64,000 nucleotides of DNA from Okapia johnstoni (GCA_024291935.2 CM044316.1:69890501-69954500), one strand, 5' to 3'. Shown: positions 23,536-35,265, counted from the first letter of the stretch. Program-made: numbers and translations. Notes: generated by a model not told the origin, from the sequence alone.

Positions 23536-25526
23536 TTCTATCCATTAATCCCTTTATTTTTGCAACGAATATTGACTGAGGGCCAGAAATAGGAAATATC
23601 CCAAAGATACAAAAATACAAATGTGAAATTTTCAGTCTAACTTTCTGTCTTTCAGAGAAAGACTAAACACAAACACACATACCACACACACACTGTACAA
23701 TGGAAACAGAGAATACGACTAAAAAAATAAAGAGGGGTTTCTATATATTTAAATAACTTAAATGTATCTTATACTTGACCACAGTTGGATAATTCTTCCA
23801 GGCCTTCAACCCAGCCCTTGATCCAGAGGTGGGTCATGTGACCTTGGGCTTAGCCAATCAACTAAGCTACATTTCTCTGCTCATAGAGATTGGCTCTGAA
23901 ATGGCATGTGACTTAAGCTAGGCAAAGAGCTTATCTAAGGGATTTTAAAGGAACCACTGGGAAACAGTCTTCATGTATTCCTGTTGGATTTCAACATGAG
24001 AGGATAGAAAATCCAGAGTTACCAGAGCCATCTTATCTGTTGGAAAGTAGAACCAACCAAGAAGGAGATTGGGAAAAAGAAACTCATTCTTGCTAAGATC
24101 TTATGAACACCCCAAACCAAATCACACCACATTCCCAGAATGGTTAGTTACATAAAGCAATCGTTTTCCCTCTTGCTTAAGTCAAAATTGTGTTTTCTAA
24201 AAGAAGAAAAACAAAAACAAAAACAATACCACCAATCAATCTCAAATACTGCTCTTTTCACTGAGCATTTATTAATATACTACTCCTTCCACCGAACCTT
24301 TATTAATATCCCCAATTCAACACAGTATCTCTCTACCATCAATCATTTTGTTTCTCAATTTTGATACATATTTTATTCATCCTTAATTTAAGATCCTTTA
24401 TGAACTTGTCTTGACCCCTACCAGATATGAATGGAAGAGCTCTTGATTGGTCTGGCAAATGGAGCCCAAACTAAGGTGTGTTAAGTAAGGTGCCTCGGGT
24501 GCAATATTTAAGGAAGCACTCACACTCAGGCGCTCACTCTGCACTCCTATGAAGGGAGAGAGAATGCATACCTCCTTAAATTTTGCTCCCTGTGCACTTA
24601 ACTCACCTCATTATAGTTCTGATTCTGCTAACAGAGTAACTAGTTAATAAGCTTTAGCCCAATTCAAGAGACTTCCAAATTTTGCATGAGATTGGGAATT
24701 ATCCAGCATCTCATTTATTTTTCAGCATTATACTCATTTGACAAGCCTGTTCCAATTTTTTTTTTTTTAACCTTTACCTCTTCATCTTGCAGTCATTTGT
24801 CAATATACAATGATTTTAGGGAGAGTCTGTTGATGACATGACTCAAAAAACCTCTGAATAATATTTGCCAGCAAGGAAGTGAAGCAATAACTCTACTAAG
24901 TGACACATTCAGAAATAACATGGAATAAGGGATACAGGATTGAATTTTTGCTCACTTACTTATATTTTCATAGCTCAGTGTCTGTTGTGGAGCCAGAATT
25001 ATACAACTCATTATCTAGGTCAATCTCATGAGCCATCCTGTCAGCACAGATGTGCTACTTTTACACTAGAATTCTCAGTGGTAAAGTCGATTTCAAGCTG
25101 GCACCTATTATTAACAAAAGTGTTAAATAAATCAATTAAAGAAAAAACAATGAAATCTATGAAGCCTGTGCAACAAGCACAATAAGCTGTAAACATATCT
25201 TCATTTTATATGAAATTTTATTGATTATTTAAAATTGTGGGAGGTCAGTAGCCTCTTTCTGTTTGTGCTGATATTGGCTCATTGGTTGTAAGCAACAGAA
25301 ACTGACTCCAAATAAAGGAAATGTTTCAGAAAGTAACATCAGGTCAAACAAACAGGTTCCAAAGAACACTTTTGGAACAGTCTAGAAGCAAGACAGCTCC
25401 AAGGAGCTAAATAACAAGAACATATATCTGTAGTCTCATCAAGCACAAATAGGATAAATTTCCACCAACCATTTTCCTCACATGATTCCACTCAGGTTTT
25501 GTTTTTGCATTATTTTACTCAAGACT
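23536..25526. other. Mostly unique sequence with one possible unclassified old repeat
   Basis: Positions 23770-24030 ('ggtgggtcatgtgacc', 'agccaatcaactaagc', 'ttaaaggaaccactgggaaa', 'accagagccatcttatctg') resemble a widespread mammalian repeat that I cannot name. A T-rich tract lies at about 24758-24769. No exon was supported. Confidence 0.4.
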
Positions 25527-25828
25527 AGTTCCTAGGACGGAGAAGGCAATGGCACCCCACTCCAGTACTCTTGCCTGGAAAATCCCATGGACAGAGGAGC
25601 CTGGTAGGCTGCAGTCCATGGGGTCGCTAGGAGTCGGACACGACTGAGCGACTTCACTTTCACTTTTCCCTTTCATGCACTGGAGAAGGAAATGGCAACC
25701 CACTCCAGTGTTCTTGCCTGGAGAATCCCAGGGACGAGGGAGCCTGGTGGACTGCCGTCTATGGGGTTGCACAGAGTCGGACACGACTGAAGCGACCTAG
25801 CAGCAGCAGCAGCAGCAGTTCCTAGGAC
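25527..25828 (+). mobile_element. BOV-A2 SINE with perfect 12-bp TSD
   Basis: The element is 25539-25816: two BovA monomers, the second starting near 25681, ending in a (CAG)n tail. Perfect agttcctaggac copies lie at 25527-25538 and 25817-25828. It is a young insertion. Confidence 0.96.
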
Positions 25829-27361
25829 AGTAAGTTAATTTCCTGGTTGTGATCATATGTCTGCCCCACAACCAAGAGAAAGCAAGGCATTCTCTTGAAA
25901 ATTTCTACCAACACTACAAACAAACAACAGATTTCTATTACTTGGGTACAGTTAGAATCAGAAAACCTTCGCTGGCCTACTTTACACATATTCTGGGCAA
26001 ATTGCCAATTTGTGTTGAACATGAGGAAAATCACTTTATCGTGATACTTGACTGTAGCAGTCATACCACATTTGTTCAGATTTCAAAAGTACAAAGCTGT
26101 GTCCATAGGCATGTGGTTGAATTTGGAAGCAAAAATTAAATAAAAAGAAAAATTTGATGTTGCTGTATTTTAATTCAGCAATTTGGCTACTCAAAGTCTA
26201 TGCTGCCATCTATTAGTAAATGAATTGGACTAATCTCTCTGTGAGTTGTGTTGAAATGGTTTTGCCAATAGGTATGGAGAGTGAGAATATCCAAGACACA
26301 GATTTTTAAACCCCCAATTCTATCAGATTAGCCCTTTCCCCCCTGGAGGATGCTTAGAAATGTGTGCACAATCCAGATAAGCTGGCTACAAGGACACTAT
26401 TATTAATTCAGGCATTGACCCTAGTCACTAACGTAGAACTCTAGTGGTGTTGGCTGGAGCATATAGAAGACTCTTTTGTCTGGGTTTATTAGGGCTAAGT
26501 AGCCTGGAACTAATGCACTCTGGAAGTCTTGTTTTTCTGCTTTTCTGGAATTACAAACCTGATCTTACTCTCAAATTCAAGGCAAGTCCAATGCAGGTTT
26601 TGTCCTTCCCAGGGAAAAACAAAGGCAAAGTCAAAAGAGCGTAAGATTTTGTCCCAGAGTCTAGAGTTCAGCTGCCCTCAGCTACCCAAGTCAGGAGTTT
26701 GCAATGATTCACAGCTTCTCCCAAGATAGCTGCGTCTAAGCCTCACTGAAAGACTATAGAGAGAGGAACCAGCACCAGCTTCATGGGCTTGTGATCTGTG
26801 CAGTTGTCCTGGACTCAGAGGAACTTCACATACTTGGCTTAACATACTGCAGTCCCCTGTTGAGGTTGTTAATAACTCAAACAAAAGGCTTATACTTTCA
26901 TTGTGCTCTAGGCCTTGCATGTTATACAGCTGATGCTAAGAAAGACAGAAACAAAGGAAGCCAGAGTAGCTTATAAGTGGAAACACCTAGGCCATAAGTT
27001 GCCGCAGCTTTTAATCTCTTTAAATAAATGTCATCTCTTGACACTCTAGCCAGATACAAAAAGAGGGGATTTAGGCAATCCATATTTAACATGCTTTCTT
27101 CTTAGGAAGGGCAGAAAAGGTAGGAGACAGGTGAAAATGATGAAGAAGAATCACAGTGTTTCCACCACTAGAAGCCAGCTCTCAGCCAGCAGCCTTTGGA
27201 TCTAGACCTCAGACACGTTGATTTACCCAAGACAAATCACTTTTCTGAAACATAAAATGTTTTGATAGGTAGGGTGCAAGAGAAATGGGTGAAAGTGATC
27301 AAAAGGTACAACTTTCCAGTTATAAATAATTCCTGAAATGTAATGGACAGCATGATGAGAT
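25829..27361. other. Unique sequence, no gene supported
   Basis: Several short frames on both strands (25849-26139, 26444-26644, 26678-26920) were inspected. None has a recognisable domain or a credible start and splice context. Confidence 0.5.
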
Positions 27362-27802
27362 AGTTAATACTCACGTGCTCAGGCGTGTCCAACTCTTTGT
27401 GGCTCCATGGACTATAGCCCACCAGGCTCCTCCGTCCAGGGAATTTTCCAGGCAAGAATACTGGAATGGGTTGCTACTTCCTGCTCCAGGGGATCTTCAC
27501 AACCTAAGGATAGAACACGTGTCTCTTGTGTCTCTGCATTGACTCCTCACCACTAGTGCCATCTGCATGCTCAGTCAGTTGTGCCCAACTCTTCGCGAAC
27601 CCATGGACTGTAGGCTTCTTTGTCCATGGGATTATCCAGGCAAGAATACTGGAGTGGATTGCCATTACCTTCTCCAGGGGATCTTCCTGATGCAGGTATC
27701 AAATCCACGTCTCTTGCATCTCCTGCATTGGCAGGCAGGTTCTTAACCAACTGCACCACCTGGGAAGCCCTTTAGTGCCACCTAGGAAGCCCAGTTAATA
27801 CT
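27362..27802 (-). mobile_element. Bov-tA SINE, antisense, split by another Bov-tA
   Basis: The outer element is 27372-27561 plus 27773-27792. Its BovA body and most of its head lie to the left ('ccaccaggctcctccgtcca'). The last of its head ('tagtgccacctaggaagccc') is on the far side of the inner SINE. The outer TSD is agttaatact at 27362-27371 and 27793-27802. Confidence 0.93.
27554..27780 (-). mobile_element. Bov-tA SINE nested in the Bov-tA head
   Basis: The inner element is 27562-27772, complete from BovA body ('cccatggactgtaggcttct') to head ('ccacctgggaagccc'). It duplicated 8 bp of the host SINE, tagtgcca, at 27554-27561 and 27773-27780. It is therefore younger than the outer copy. Confidence 0.93.
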
Positions 27803-27824
27803 ACGGTATTACATATTAGAAAGT

Positions 27825-27998
27825 TGCTAAAAGGCTAGATCTTAAAACTCCTCATCACAGGAGACAAAAATCTGTGGTGATGGATGTTCACTAGACTTAT
27901 TCTGATGATCACTTCACCATAAACAAATATATTAAATCATTACATTGTACACCTGAAATTATGTGCTGCTTGTCATTTATATCTTAAATACATTTGTG
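27825..27998 (+). repeat. Old L1 3' end, sense
   Basis: 'gtggtgatggatgttcacta', 'gacttattctgatgatcact' and 'cattacattgtacacctgaa' are the 3' UTR of an older L1 subfamily. A short (TG)n tract follows. Confidence 0.7.
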
Positions 27999-28521
27999 TG
28001 TGTGTGTATTTGAAATTGGTTGTTCTCCAAGGGTGAGTATTAACTCCTTGGATGAATTGGCCTTGCTGTTTTTAAAAAATATACTCTTTTTAAAATGAAT
28101 TCAACCATTTGTTGTATGAAACTTTCAGGGAACTCTGTTAGGTTCAAGAGAAAATCTAACATTCTGTCCCTTATTATTGAAGGTTAACGTTTGACTTAGA
28201 ATATAGTTGAGTACAGAATGCTGCATCTCCTAGTAGAAAAGTATTCTGTTAAAGCCAGATATTGTAACATGCTATTCATCTGTTTAAAATCTTTCAATCT
28301 GTTCTCATTGTAGAAAGTTGAATAAAAATGAAATTCCTAAGTTGAGTCCACTCATGTTCAGATCTTGGTGTAAATATCGCTTGGTAATAGAGGACTTCCT
28401 TGTCTTTCCAAATCAAATCAGGACTCTTGATGTGCTCTTAGGGCATCTGCTGTTTAACATGACAGCATTTTTCATAATTAAAAATAAATTTTATTGAAGT
28501 ATATTTGATTTACAATGCTGT

Positions 28522-28820
28522 ATTAGTTTTAGTTTGAAGAAGGCAATGGCAACCCACTCCAGTACTCTTGCCTGGAAAATCCCATGGATGGAAGAGCCTG
28601 GTAGGCTGCAATCCATGGGGTCGCAAAGAGTCGGACACAACTGAGAGACTTCACTTTCACTTTTCACTTTCATGCATTGGAGAAGGAAATGGCAACCCAC
28701 TCCAGTGTTCTTGCCTGGAGAATCCCAGGGACGGGGGAGCCTGGTGGGCTGCTGTCTATGGGGTCGCACAGAGTCGGACACGACTGAAGCGACTTAGCAG
28801 CAGCAGCATTAGTTTTAGTT
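28522..28820 (+). mobile_element. BOV-A2 SINE with perfect 13-bp TSD
   Basis: The element is 28535-28807, a dimeric BovA with (CAG)n tail. The TSD attagttttagtt lies at 28522-28534 and 28808-28820, and is itself L1 sequence. The insertion therefore post-dates the L1. Confidence 0.96.
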
Positions 28821-28824
28821 ATAT

Positions 28825-29126
28825 AGCAAAGTGACTCGGAGAAGGCAATGGCAACCCACTCCAGTACTCGCCTGGGAAATCCCATGGACAGAGGAGCCTG
28901 ATGGGCTACAGTTCATGGTGTCATGAGGAATCAGACACGACTGAGCGACTTCACTTTCACTTTTCCCTTTCATGCGCTGGAGAAGGAAATGGCAACCCAC
29001 TCCAGTGTTCTTGCCTGGAGAATCCCAGGGAGGGGGGAGCCTGGTGGGCTGCCGTCTATGAGGTCGAACAGAGTTGGGCACGACTGACGCGACTTAGCAG
29101 CAGCTGCAGCAGCAGCAAAGTGACTC
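28825..29126 (+). mobile_element. BOV-A2 SINE with perfect 13-bp TSD
   Basis: The element is 28838-29113, dimeric, only 30 bp from the preceding copy and in the same orientation. The TSD agcaaagtgactc lies at 28825-28837 and 29114-29126 and is again L1 sequence. Confidence 0.96.
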
Positions 29127-29129
29127 AGT

Positions 29130-29215
29130 TATCTTTGGGTTGGCCAAAAAGTTCATTTAGAGTTCCCAGAAGACATTATAGAAGAGCCCAAATGAACTTT
29201 TTGTCTTAGTCAATA
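29130..29215. mobile_element. Mariner-type MITE in L1
   Basis: About 82 bp (29132-29213) between TA dinucleotides at 29130-29131 and 29214-29215. Inverted ends share caaaaagttcatt (29145-29157) and its complement (29191-29203). The outer end 'gggttggccaaaaagttc' is the ruminant mariner terminus. It is a non-autonomous palindromic copy without transposase. Confidence 0.85.
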
Positions 29216-29913
29216 CATAGGCATATATTTATTCTTCTTCAGATTCTTTTTCTATATAGGTTATTGCAAAATATTGAGTATAGTTCCCTGTGCTATAGGG
29301 AAGGTCCTTGTTGTTTATCTGTTTATATTAAGTAATGTTTATATGTTACTCCCAAATCACTAGTTTATCCCCCCACCCATCTTTCCCCTTTGGTAATCAT
29401 AAGTTTGTTTATTTTGTCTGTGAGTCTGTTTCTGTTTTGTAAATAAGTTCATTTGTATCATTTTTTATATTCCATATGTAAGTGATATCATATGGTATTT
29501 GTCTTTGTCTGACTTACTTGACTTATTATGAAAACTTCTAATTTCATCCATGTTGCCACAAATATCATTATTTTGTTCTTTTTTATGGTTGAGTACTATT
29601 CAATATCTATGGCTGAGAGTATACCTCATTTTCTTTATCCATTTATCTGTCCATGGACATTTAGGTTGCTTCCAGCTCTTGGCTATCATAAATAGTGCTG
29701 CAGTGAACATCAGGTTGCATTATCTTTTTGAATTATGGTTTCTCTGGATATATGCTAAAGAGTGGGATTGCAGGATCATATGGCAGCTCTATTTTCAGTT
29801 TTTTAAGGAACCTCCATACTGTTCTCCATAGTGGCTACACCAATTTACATTCCCACCAGCAGTGTGGGAGTGTTCCCTTTTCTCCACACCCTTTGCAGAA
29901 TTTGTCATTTGTA

Positions 29914-30089
29914 CTTAAAATTGTTTTAGTTGGAGGATAATTGATTTACAATGTTGTATTGGTTTCTGCTGTACAACAACGTGAGTCAGCCATAAGTATA
30001 CATATATTCCCCCCTTCTTGAACCTTCCTCCCTCCCCCACCCCATCCCACCCCTCTAGGTTGTTGCAGAGCACCTGGCTGAGCTCCCTT
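29914..30089 (-). mobile_element. Short L1 3' UTR fragment nested in L1
   Basis: At 'gtcatttgta' the ORF2-like L1 sequence is broken by a block typical of another L1 3' UTR ('ttggaggataattgatttac', 'ttggtttctgctgtacaaca', 'cacccctctaggttgttgca', 'gagctccct'). The host L1 then resumes with 'ttggccattctgatttgtgt'. The TSD is not clean. Confidence 0.72.
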
Positions 30090-30164
30090 TAATATTGGCC
30101 ATTCTGATTTGTGTAAGGTGACATTGCAGATTTTGTATACTTCATTATTTGATGTTTCTCTTCC

Positions 30165-30290
30165 ATATTAAGCTGTATGCTTCTTAAGGAAAAGAGCCAA
30201 ACTTCGCTTACTCTCCAGTATATGACAAACACTGAGCACAGTTCCTAAGGACATAGTACATGTCCCATAAATATACATTGACTTTAAAAA
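30165..30290 (+). repeat. L2 LINE 3' end, sense
   Basis: 'agctgtatgcttcttaagga', 'gacaaacactgagcacagtt' and 'cataaatatacattgac' follow L2 3' order. An A-rich run follows. Confidence 0.55.
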
Positions 30291-30339
30291 AAAATGCATG
30301 GATGTTCATACCCTATATTTAGAGTGGCATCATGTACAG

Positions 30340-30575
30340 AGGCTCTGAGATGTGTACAAACATGGCATCTTCAAGGACCAGAAAGAAGGGCCAGAATCCC
30401 TGGAATGCAGAGAGCTAAGGCTTAGAGAGAAGAGGAAAGAAGTGAAGTTTATGAGGGACCCAGGAACCATGTAAAGCAAAGGCCTTGAGGGAGAGAGTAA
30501 GAAATTAAATGTGATAGGAAACCATTGGAGAGGTTTAAGATGTTGAGGTCTATATTGAAGATGACATCTGTATTA
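30340..30575 (-). repeat. L2 LINE fragment, antisense
   Basis: 'aaggaccagaaagaagggcc', 'gcaaaggccttgagggagag' (displaced) and 'ggaaaccattggagaggttt' correspond to antisense L2. Confidence 0.5.
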
Positions 30576-30642
30576 TAAAACCATAGTATTTTGAAACTTA
30601 AGTCTGAAGCATAAAACTTACTTAATTCAATATCATTTAGAG

Positions 30643-30869
30643 GAGAGGTGAGCAAACATTTCTATAAAGAGCTGGAGAGTAAATATCATAAGCTTCTCAA
30701 ACCATGCAGTCTGTGTCACAACTACTCAACAATCTCATGATTGTGTGAAAGTAGCCACAGACATAGATTTTTAAAAAAATAGGTATTGCTGTGTTCCAGA
30801 AAATCTTTATGTAGAAAATCAAGCAGAAGGTCAGATTTGGCTCATTGGCCTTGGTCTACAAGTCCCTGG
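30643..30869. repeat. hAT-Charlie non-autonomous element
   Basis: 'ggtgagcaaacatttctata', 'aagcttctcaaaccatgcag', 'cacaactactcaacaatctc', 'attgctgtgttccagaaaat' and 'cagatttggctcattggcc' match a well-known roughly 220-bp mammalian hAT element of the MER58/Charlie group. I am not sure of the exact subfamily. TSDs are eroded. Confidence 0.68.
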
Positions 30870-30959
30870 TCTGGCAGAACCTGGGAGTGTGTGCATCTCT
30901 ATCATAAGGGATGCCTGCTGGAAAAACGGATTCTTATGTCTTCCTTCAAACACATTGAA

Positions 30960-31046
30960 CCTAAATCTTTAGGTTTGAAATCTGAGAGTCTAACAAGTTG
31001 TCCTAGACAATTCAGTGTATGAGTAAGTTAAGAACCACTGGTCTAG
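30960..31046 (+). repeat. MER5-like hAT fragment
   Basis: 'gagagtctaacaagttgtcc' and the terminal 'taagaaccactgg' match the MER5A end. Confidence 0.5.
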
Positions 31047-32593
31047 TGGTTCCCTGGGTCCAGGCCATTCCCCTGGGGACATTTCTAGAGTACTAAAAAT
31101 GTAACCATTGACCTGGGGTAGCACATGGGGGTGGTTTTTCACCTTAAAAGGACTATTTGGGATGTTCTGTATTCAGTTCAGGGCACAAGGCAGGTTGCAG
31201 GAACTGGCCAATAAATCAGAGTGGAGCGTTTCAGGAGACTGTCAGGCAGGGCATATGGTTAGTAGCAAGGCAGAAAGCTCTGCTTAGATAAGGCTGCGGA
31301 GATCAGCCCTTCCTTTGAGTTCCCTAGTTTTAATTATTGATGCTAAAAATACTTTTCCCTTAATTGTTTTGTGAAAATAAGTTAAATAAAGAATAAAGCT
31401 GTTCCATACATGCACAGGCAAACATTGCACTCTTTTCACATAAACACTGGGATGATTCCTCAGAGTGTTCCTTTTCAAATGTGGTTGCAAAATAACACCC
31501 ACGGAATGTATTTCCAACCACAAAATACTGTGACAGTAAGCAGACAGCACAAGAGAGCCTGTTATGCTTTATAGATTGCAATGATTATATTGTGGGAGCA
31601 CTTGATGCATTTGCTGGTGTTCATTCTATTTCACATTTGCATTTAAATTCCTGGGGAACAAAGATAAGATAAAGAGGGAAACAAATGATGCTTATTTGTT
31701 GTTGTATTGAACTCCTATTATAAGTGTTGCTTTAAAAGTGGGTGAAGCTTGGCAAGGAAGCATTCCACGTGTTCTTTACAAAACATCAGATACACATTCA
31801 ATCATCAACTAGAAATATGCAGGAGAACATGTCCCTAGGGCTTTAATAAAATCATAAATCAATAAGGAATAACCCAAAGTGTGGTTGCATACAAGGAGCA
31901 AATGAAATCCTCAATATTCTCTTTGACACATTTATCCACACTTTATTGATACATAAGAAATGTAGAACTGCATTTGAGTTTTGAAAACAGTATCCTTTTT
32001 ATTTCAGGCGTATTTTTAAAGCATGGCTTGATATTCATGTTTCTTCTTTCAAATAACCTATACATCCGCAGTGTGATCCTTTGATGAATTTATGCAGATC
32101 AGTTCTATATCCAGGGTAATTCTTTCTGCTCCTCTAAGCTCTCTATTTTGTTGGGGTCCAAGGAAAAAATCTTCTCGTAGAGTTCAATTGCACATTCCAG
32201 AAAATGCATGTTGAATTCTTCTATCCATGAAGGAAAAACACCTGCCTCCCCAAATGATGTGTGTGCCATCATGAACCCTTTTCTGGATGTTGGCAGGGAG
32301 AGTCTGAAAGCATTCCTCAAAAGTGGGGTCTGAAGAATACTCTTAATAAGAAACATTCCACAAAAACTAAATTTGGTTGTCAAATTTAGTATTATGACTA
32401 AGAACCACTGCTTCACTTAGCTTCTTTCTGGAATATTTAAATGCATACTGGCACGTTCAAGGCTCTGAGAAGTCCAGCAGGAAAGATATATATGAAAACT
32501 TTTCTTTTGAATCTTAACAGCTGCCATTGGAACATATATTCCTGGGAACACACGTACCAAAAACCCTGATCTAAGTGTTAACTGGTAACTAGC
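31047..32593. other. Unique sequence, no feature seen
   Basis: No repeat or exon was recognised. The frames at 31284-31581 and 32105-32416 have no recognisable family. Confidence 0.5.
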
Positions 32594-32594
32594 A

Positions 32595-32818
32595 GTAAAT
32601 ATGGATTTCCCTAGTGGCTCAGATAGTAAAGTATCTGCCTGCAATGCAGGAGACATGGGTTCCATCCCTGGGTCGGGAAGATCCACTGGAGAAGGGAAGG
32701 GTTACTCACTCCAGTATCCTTTCTCCTCTCGCCAGAGGAGCCTGCCAGGCTACAGTCCAAGGGGTTGCAAAGAGTCAGACACGACTGAGTGACTAACATA
32801 CTTCACAGAGGTAAATAT
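32595..32818 (+). mobile_element. Bov-tA SINE, sense
   Basis: The element is 32603-32810: head 'gatttccctagtggctcaga', a degraded B box 'ggttccatcc', and a BovA body with a partly replaced middle. The TSD is gtaaatat at 32595-32602 and 32811-32818. Confidence 0.9.
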
Positions 32819-32889
32819 ATGCTCCTGCCTTTTGAATATTACACTTTTATATCCTCTAATGCATATTTTAATATATGCTTTAGGCATAT

Positions 32890-32985
32890 TCATTTATTTG
32901 CCATTCATTCAGCAAATATTTGAGGAACTTTTCTGTGCCAGGGACTGTTGGGTTCTGGGGATACATCAGCTCAAAAGCATATTTT
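32890..32985 (-). repeat. L2 LINE 3' end, antisense
   Basis: 'ccattcattcagcaaatatt' followed by 'tctgtgccagggactgttgg' and 'ttctggggatacatcagc' is the antisense L2 3' end. Confidence 0.7.
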
Positions 32986-32989
32986 AATT

Positions 32990-34320
32990 TTGTTTTCAGA
33001 ATATATTAGTAATATAAAGAAAATGTTATATTAAAAATCAAAGTATTGCAACACATCAAATAAATACTGTTTCAGAATCTTAAATCAAGTGGTCAGGAAA
33101 AGTGCAAAATAATAGGTATTTTTTCCTTACATGTCATTAGGGTAACTTGAAGTGAGCAGGTACCTTATTTATTGTTGTGACTCTCTCTATGGAATACTGA
33201 CAATGATGCATTTGAATAACTCACAGTTATGAGATTTAGAATCAGAAGCAAAGAAATTCAAAAGCATTAATTTCAGCCTCTTGCTTTAGCTGAATTTCTA
33301 TGATCTAAATCAGTCCCTTCAAATGTTTTGAAAATCAGATCATAAACAAAATTTTATAAGCTGCCTCTTTTAGAATGTGAATTTAGAATGGCACAAACCT
33401 GGCCCATTTTTTTCAAATGTTAGGCAAGTTGGGTTATAAAATCTATTTTTGGAAATAGTAAACATTTTTAAAATCCACAGCAGCTTCAAGCCATAGATTT
33501 AAATAATAGTACATGGGGGAAAAAAGTAATTCTGATTCTCATTCTTATGTAGCTTATGTCCCTTCAGCCATGTCAGTAGAGCTGAAAGGGGTTGCCAAGT
33601 TAATTTGGTCAAGTGGTTTGCACAAACCATACATCTTATTAAGTGAGGCTCTCATTTGCTAGTTAGAAGACGCCCCTAAACTGGCTTAAGTAAATAAGAA
33701 CAACAATAATGAAATGAATAAGACCAAAAATTGGTTTAGGAGACAACTCATCACCTCACAGTGCAGGGGTATCATTTGCTCAGGCCTGTCTAGATTCTGT
33801 CGCTGGGGTGTGTGTCTCTCTTGTCTTCAGGTTTGGAATGGATCTCAGACAAGACCCTCCACCTGCTGGTTCCCAGCAGCGTCAGACTTACAAAATTCCT
33901 CCAACCGGAAAACCCAACACAAAGAGCAATCTTTTCCTTAATGATTCTCAGAACTGACTCTCATTAGGCTGTCCTGACTCAGATGCTTGTACTGCAACCA
34001 GTCAGAGTGATCAAAAGAATAGAGTGACCTGCTTGGCCAGGCCTGGGAGATGCTTTTATTCCTGTAGTTGGCACAGACCAATAGTGAGTGATACAGTGTG
34101 GGTTAGATGCGGTTCTTCCCAAAGGTAATTGAGGTGCAGCTACCCTGTGAAGGAGGAATTGAGGCAGGGCAGGCAAAAGCAATCTGTCCATTATGTTGTT
34201 TTCAAATGAGCATGAACATAGAAGCATGAGGTGTGAAATAAACAAAAAGAGGACATTTCTCATTAGATGGTCCTGGGGGAGAGGAGGAAGGATCCAGAGA
34301 CCTGATGATTCAGACACTCC
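32990..34320. other. Unique sequence, no feature seen
   Basis: No repeat family or supported exon was found in about 1.3 kb. Confidence 0.5.
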
Positions 34321-34324
34321 TCTC

Positions 34325-34465
34325 AACTCTGAGCGAAGCTGTCCATCTGTCCTGATTTTTCTGGGATGATCCTGATTTGTGTCTGTTGTCCAGGTACCCC
34401 TTTTACTCTCAAAAGTGTTCTGGTTTGCTTAATAAAATTTGAGGTTGCCAGATCTTGGGGAATCT
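34325..34465. repeat. Old DNA-transposon MITE-like relic
   Basis: 'gtcctgatttttctgggatg', 'ccttttactctcaaaagtgt' and 'tctggtttgcttaataaaat' with a final 'ggttgccagatc' resemble a known mammalian MITE whose ends read 'ggtgaccagat...'. Subfamily not assigned. Confidence 0.45.
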
Positions 34466-34756
34466 CTGAAATCTATTGCTGTCGATCAGACACAGTTGCA
34501 AAACTCTTGATGTACACCATGGCATTCATCTTAGTAAATGCTTCCAAGTTTCACCTGAATAATTTGAAGATCTTGGAACATTTTCTTTCTAATCATCCTC
34601 TCCCATTTTACTTCTTTCCTATACAAAATTAAACCCTATTGTTATCAGTTACACAAGTAGTGTGTAGAGTTACCCACCTTTAATAAATTCTGTGTTTATC
34701 ACTGCTTCCTTGTTGTTGCTTTTTTAAAAGTTATCCACTAGTTTTTTTTTTTTTCA

Positions 34757-35037
34757 ACAAATGGATAAAGATGTGGTACATATGTACATATTCACAATGG
34801 AATATTACTCAGCCATAAAAAGAAACGAAATTGGGTCATTTGCAGAGATGTGGTTGGACCTAGAGTCTGTCATACAGAGAGAATTCAGAAACAGAAAAGC
34901 ATCATATATTAATGCATATATGTGGAACCTAGAAAAATGGTACAGATGAAGCTATTTACAGGGCAGGAGTAGAGATGGAAGATGCAGAGAACAGACTTGT
35001 GGACATGGAGACTGGGATGAATTAGGAGATTGGGGTT

Positions 35038-35084
<47 letters not shown>

Positions 35085-35265
35085 TACCATGTGTAGAGTA
35101 GAGAGCTCATGGAACCTACTGTATAGCTCAAGGAGCTTAGCTCAGTGCTCTGTGATGACGCAGAGGGGTGGGGTAGGGGGTGGGAGGGAAGCTCGAGAGG
35201 GAGGGGATATATGTATAGTTATAGCTGACTCACTACCTTATGCAGCAGAAACTACCATTGTTTCT
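34757..35265 (+). mobile_element. Ruminant L1 3' part, sense, with (AT)n expansion
   Basis: It starts at the end of L1 ORF2 ('acaatggaatattactcagc', encoding MEYYSAIKRN) and continues into the 3' UTR ('cagacttgtggacatggaga'). An (AT)n run of about 48 bp lies at 35040-35087. The 3' end stops near 'ccttatgcagcagaaactac' without the usual 'acattgtaaa...' terminus or poly(A), so the copy looks cut at both ends. A T13 tract adjoins its left edge. Confidence 0.85.
35040..35095. repeat. (AT)n microsatellite inside L1
   Basis: About 24 uninterrupted AT units passing into a short (AC)n, at a position where the related L1 at 3900 has only a short 'acatatatatac'. Confidence 0.95.

Larger units (their letters stand above)
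28470..30170 (-). mobile_element. L1 LINE 3' part, antisense, host of four insertions
   Basis: The antisense L1 3' UTR starts at the left ('ttttattgaagtatatttga') and runs into the ORF2 C-terminal region ('cctccatactgttctccata', 'accaatttacattcccacca'). It is interrupted by BOV-A2 copies at 28535-28807 and 28838-29113, a mariner MITE at 29132-29213, and a second L1 fragment at 29914-30089. The flanks rejoin in consensus order after each one. Sequence after 30120 is more diverged, so the right boundary is approximate. Confidence 0.88.

Noticed and set aside
26444..26976. Cluster of overlapping short frames on both strands
   Set aside because: None has a known domain, and frames overlap on opposite strands. 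No splice-site pair or conserved motif supports an exon.
28491..29209. Several open frames on both strands with similar repeated peptides
   Set aside because: They are translations of the BOV-A2 monomers. The same peptide strings recur at every BovA copy in the window.
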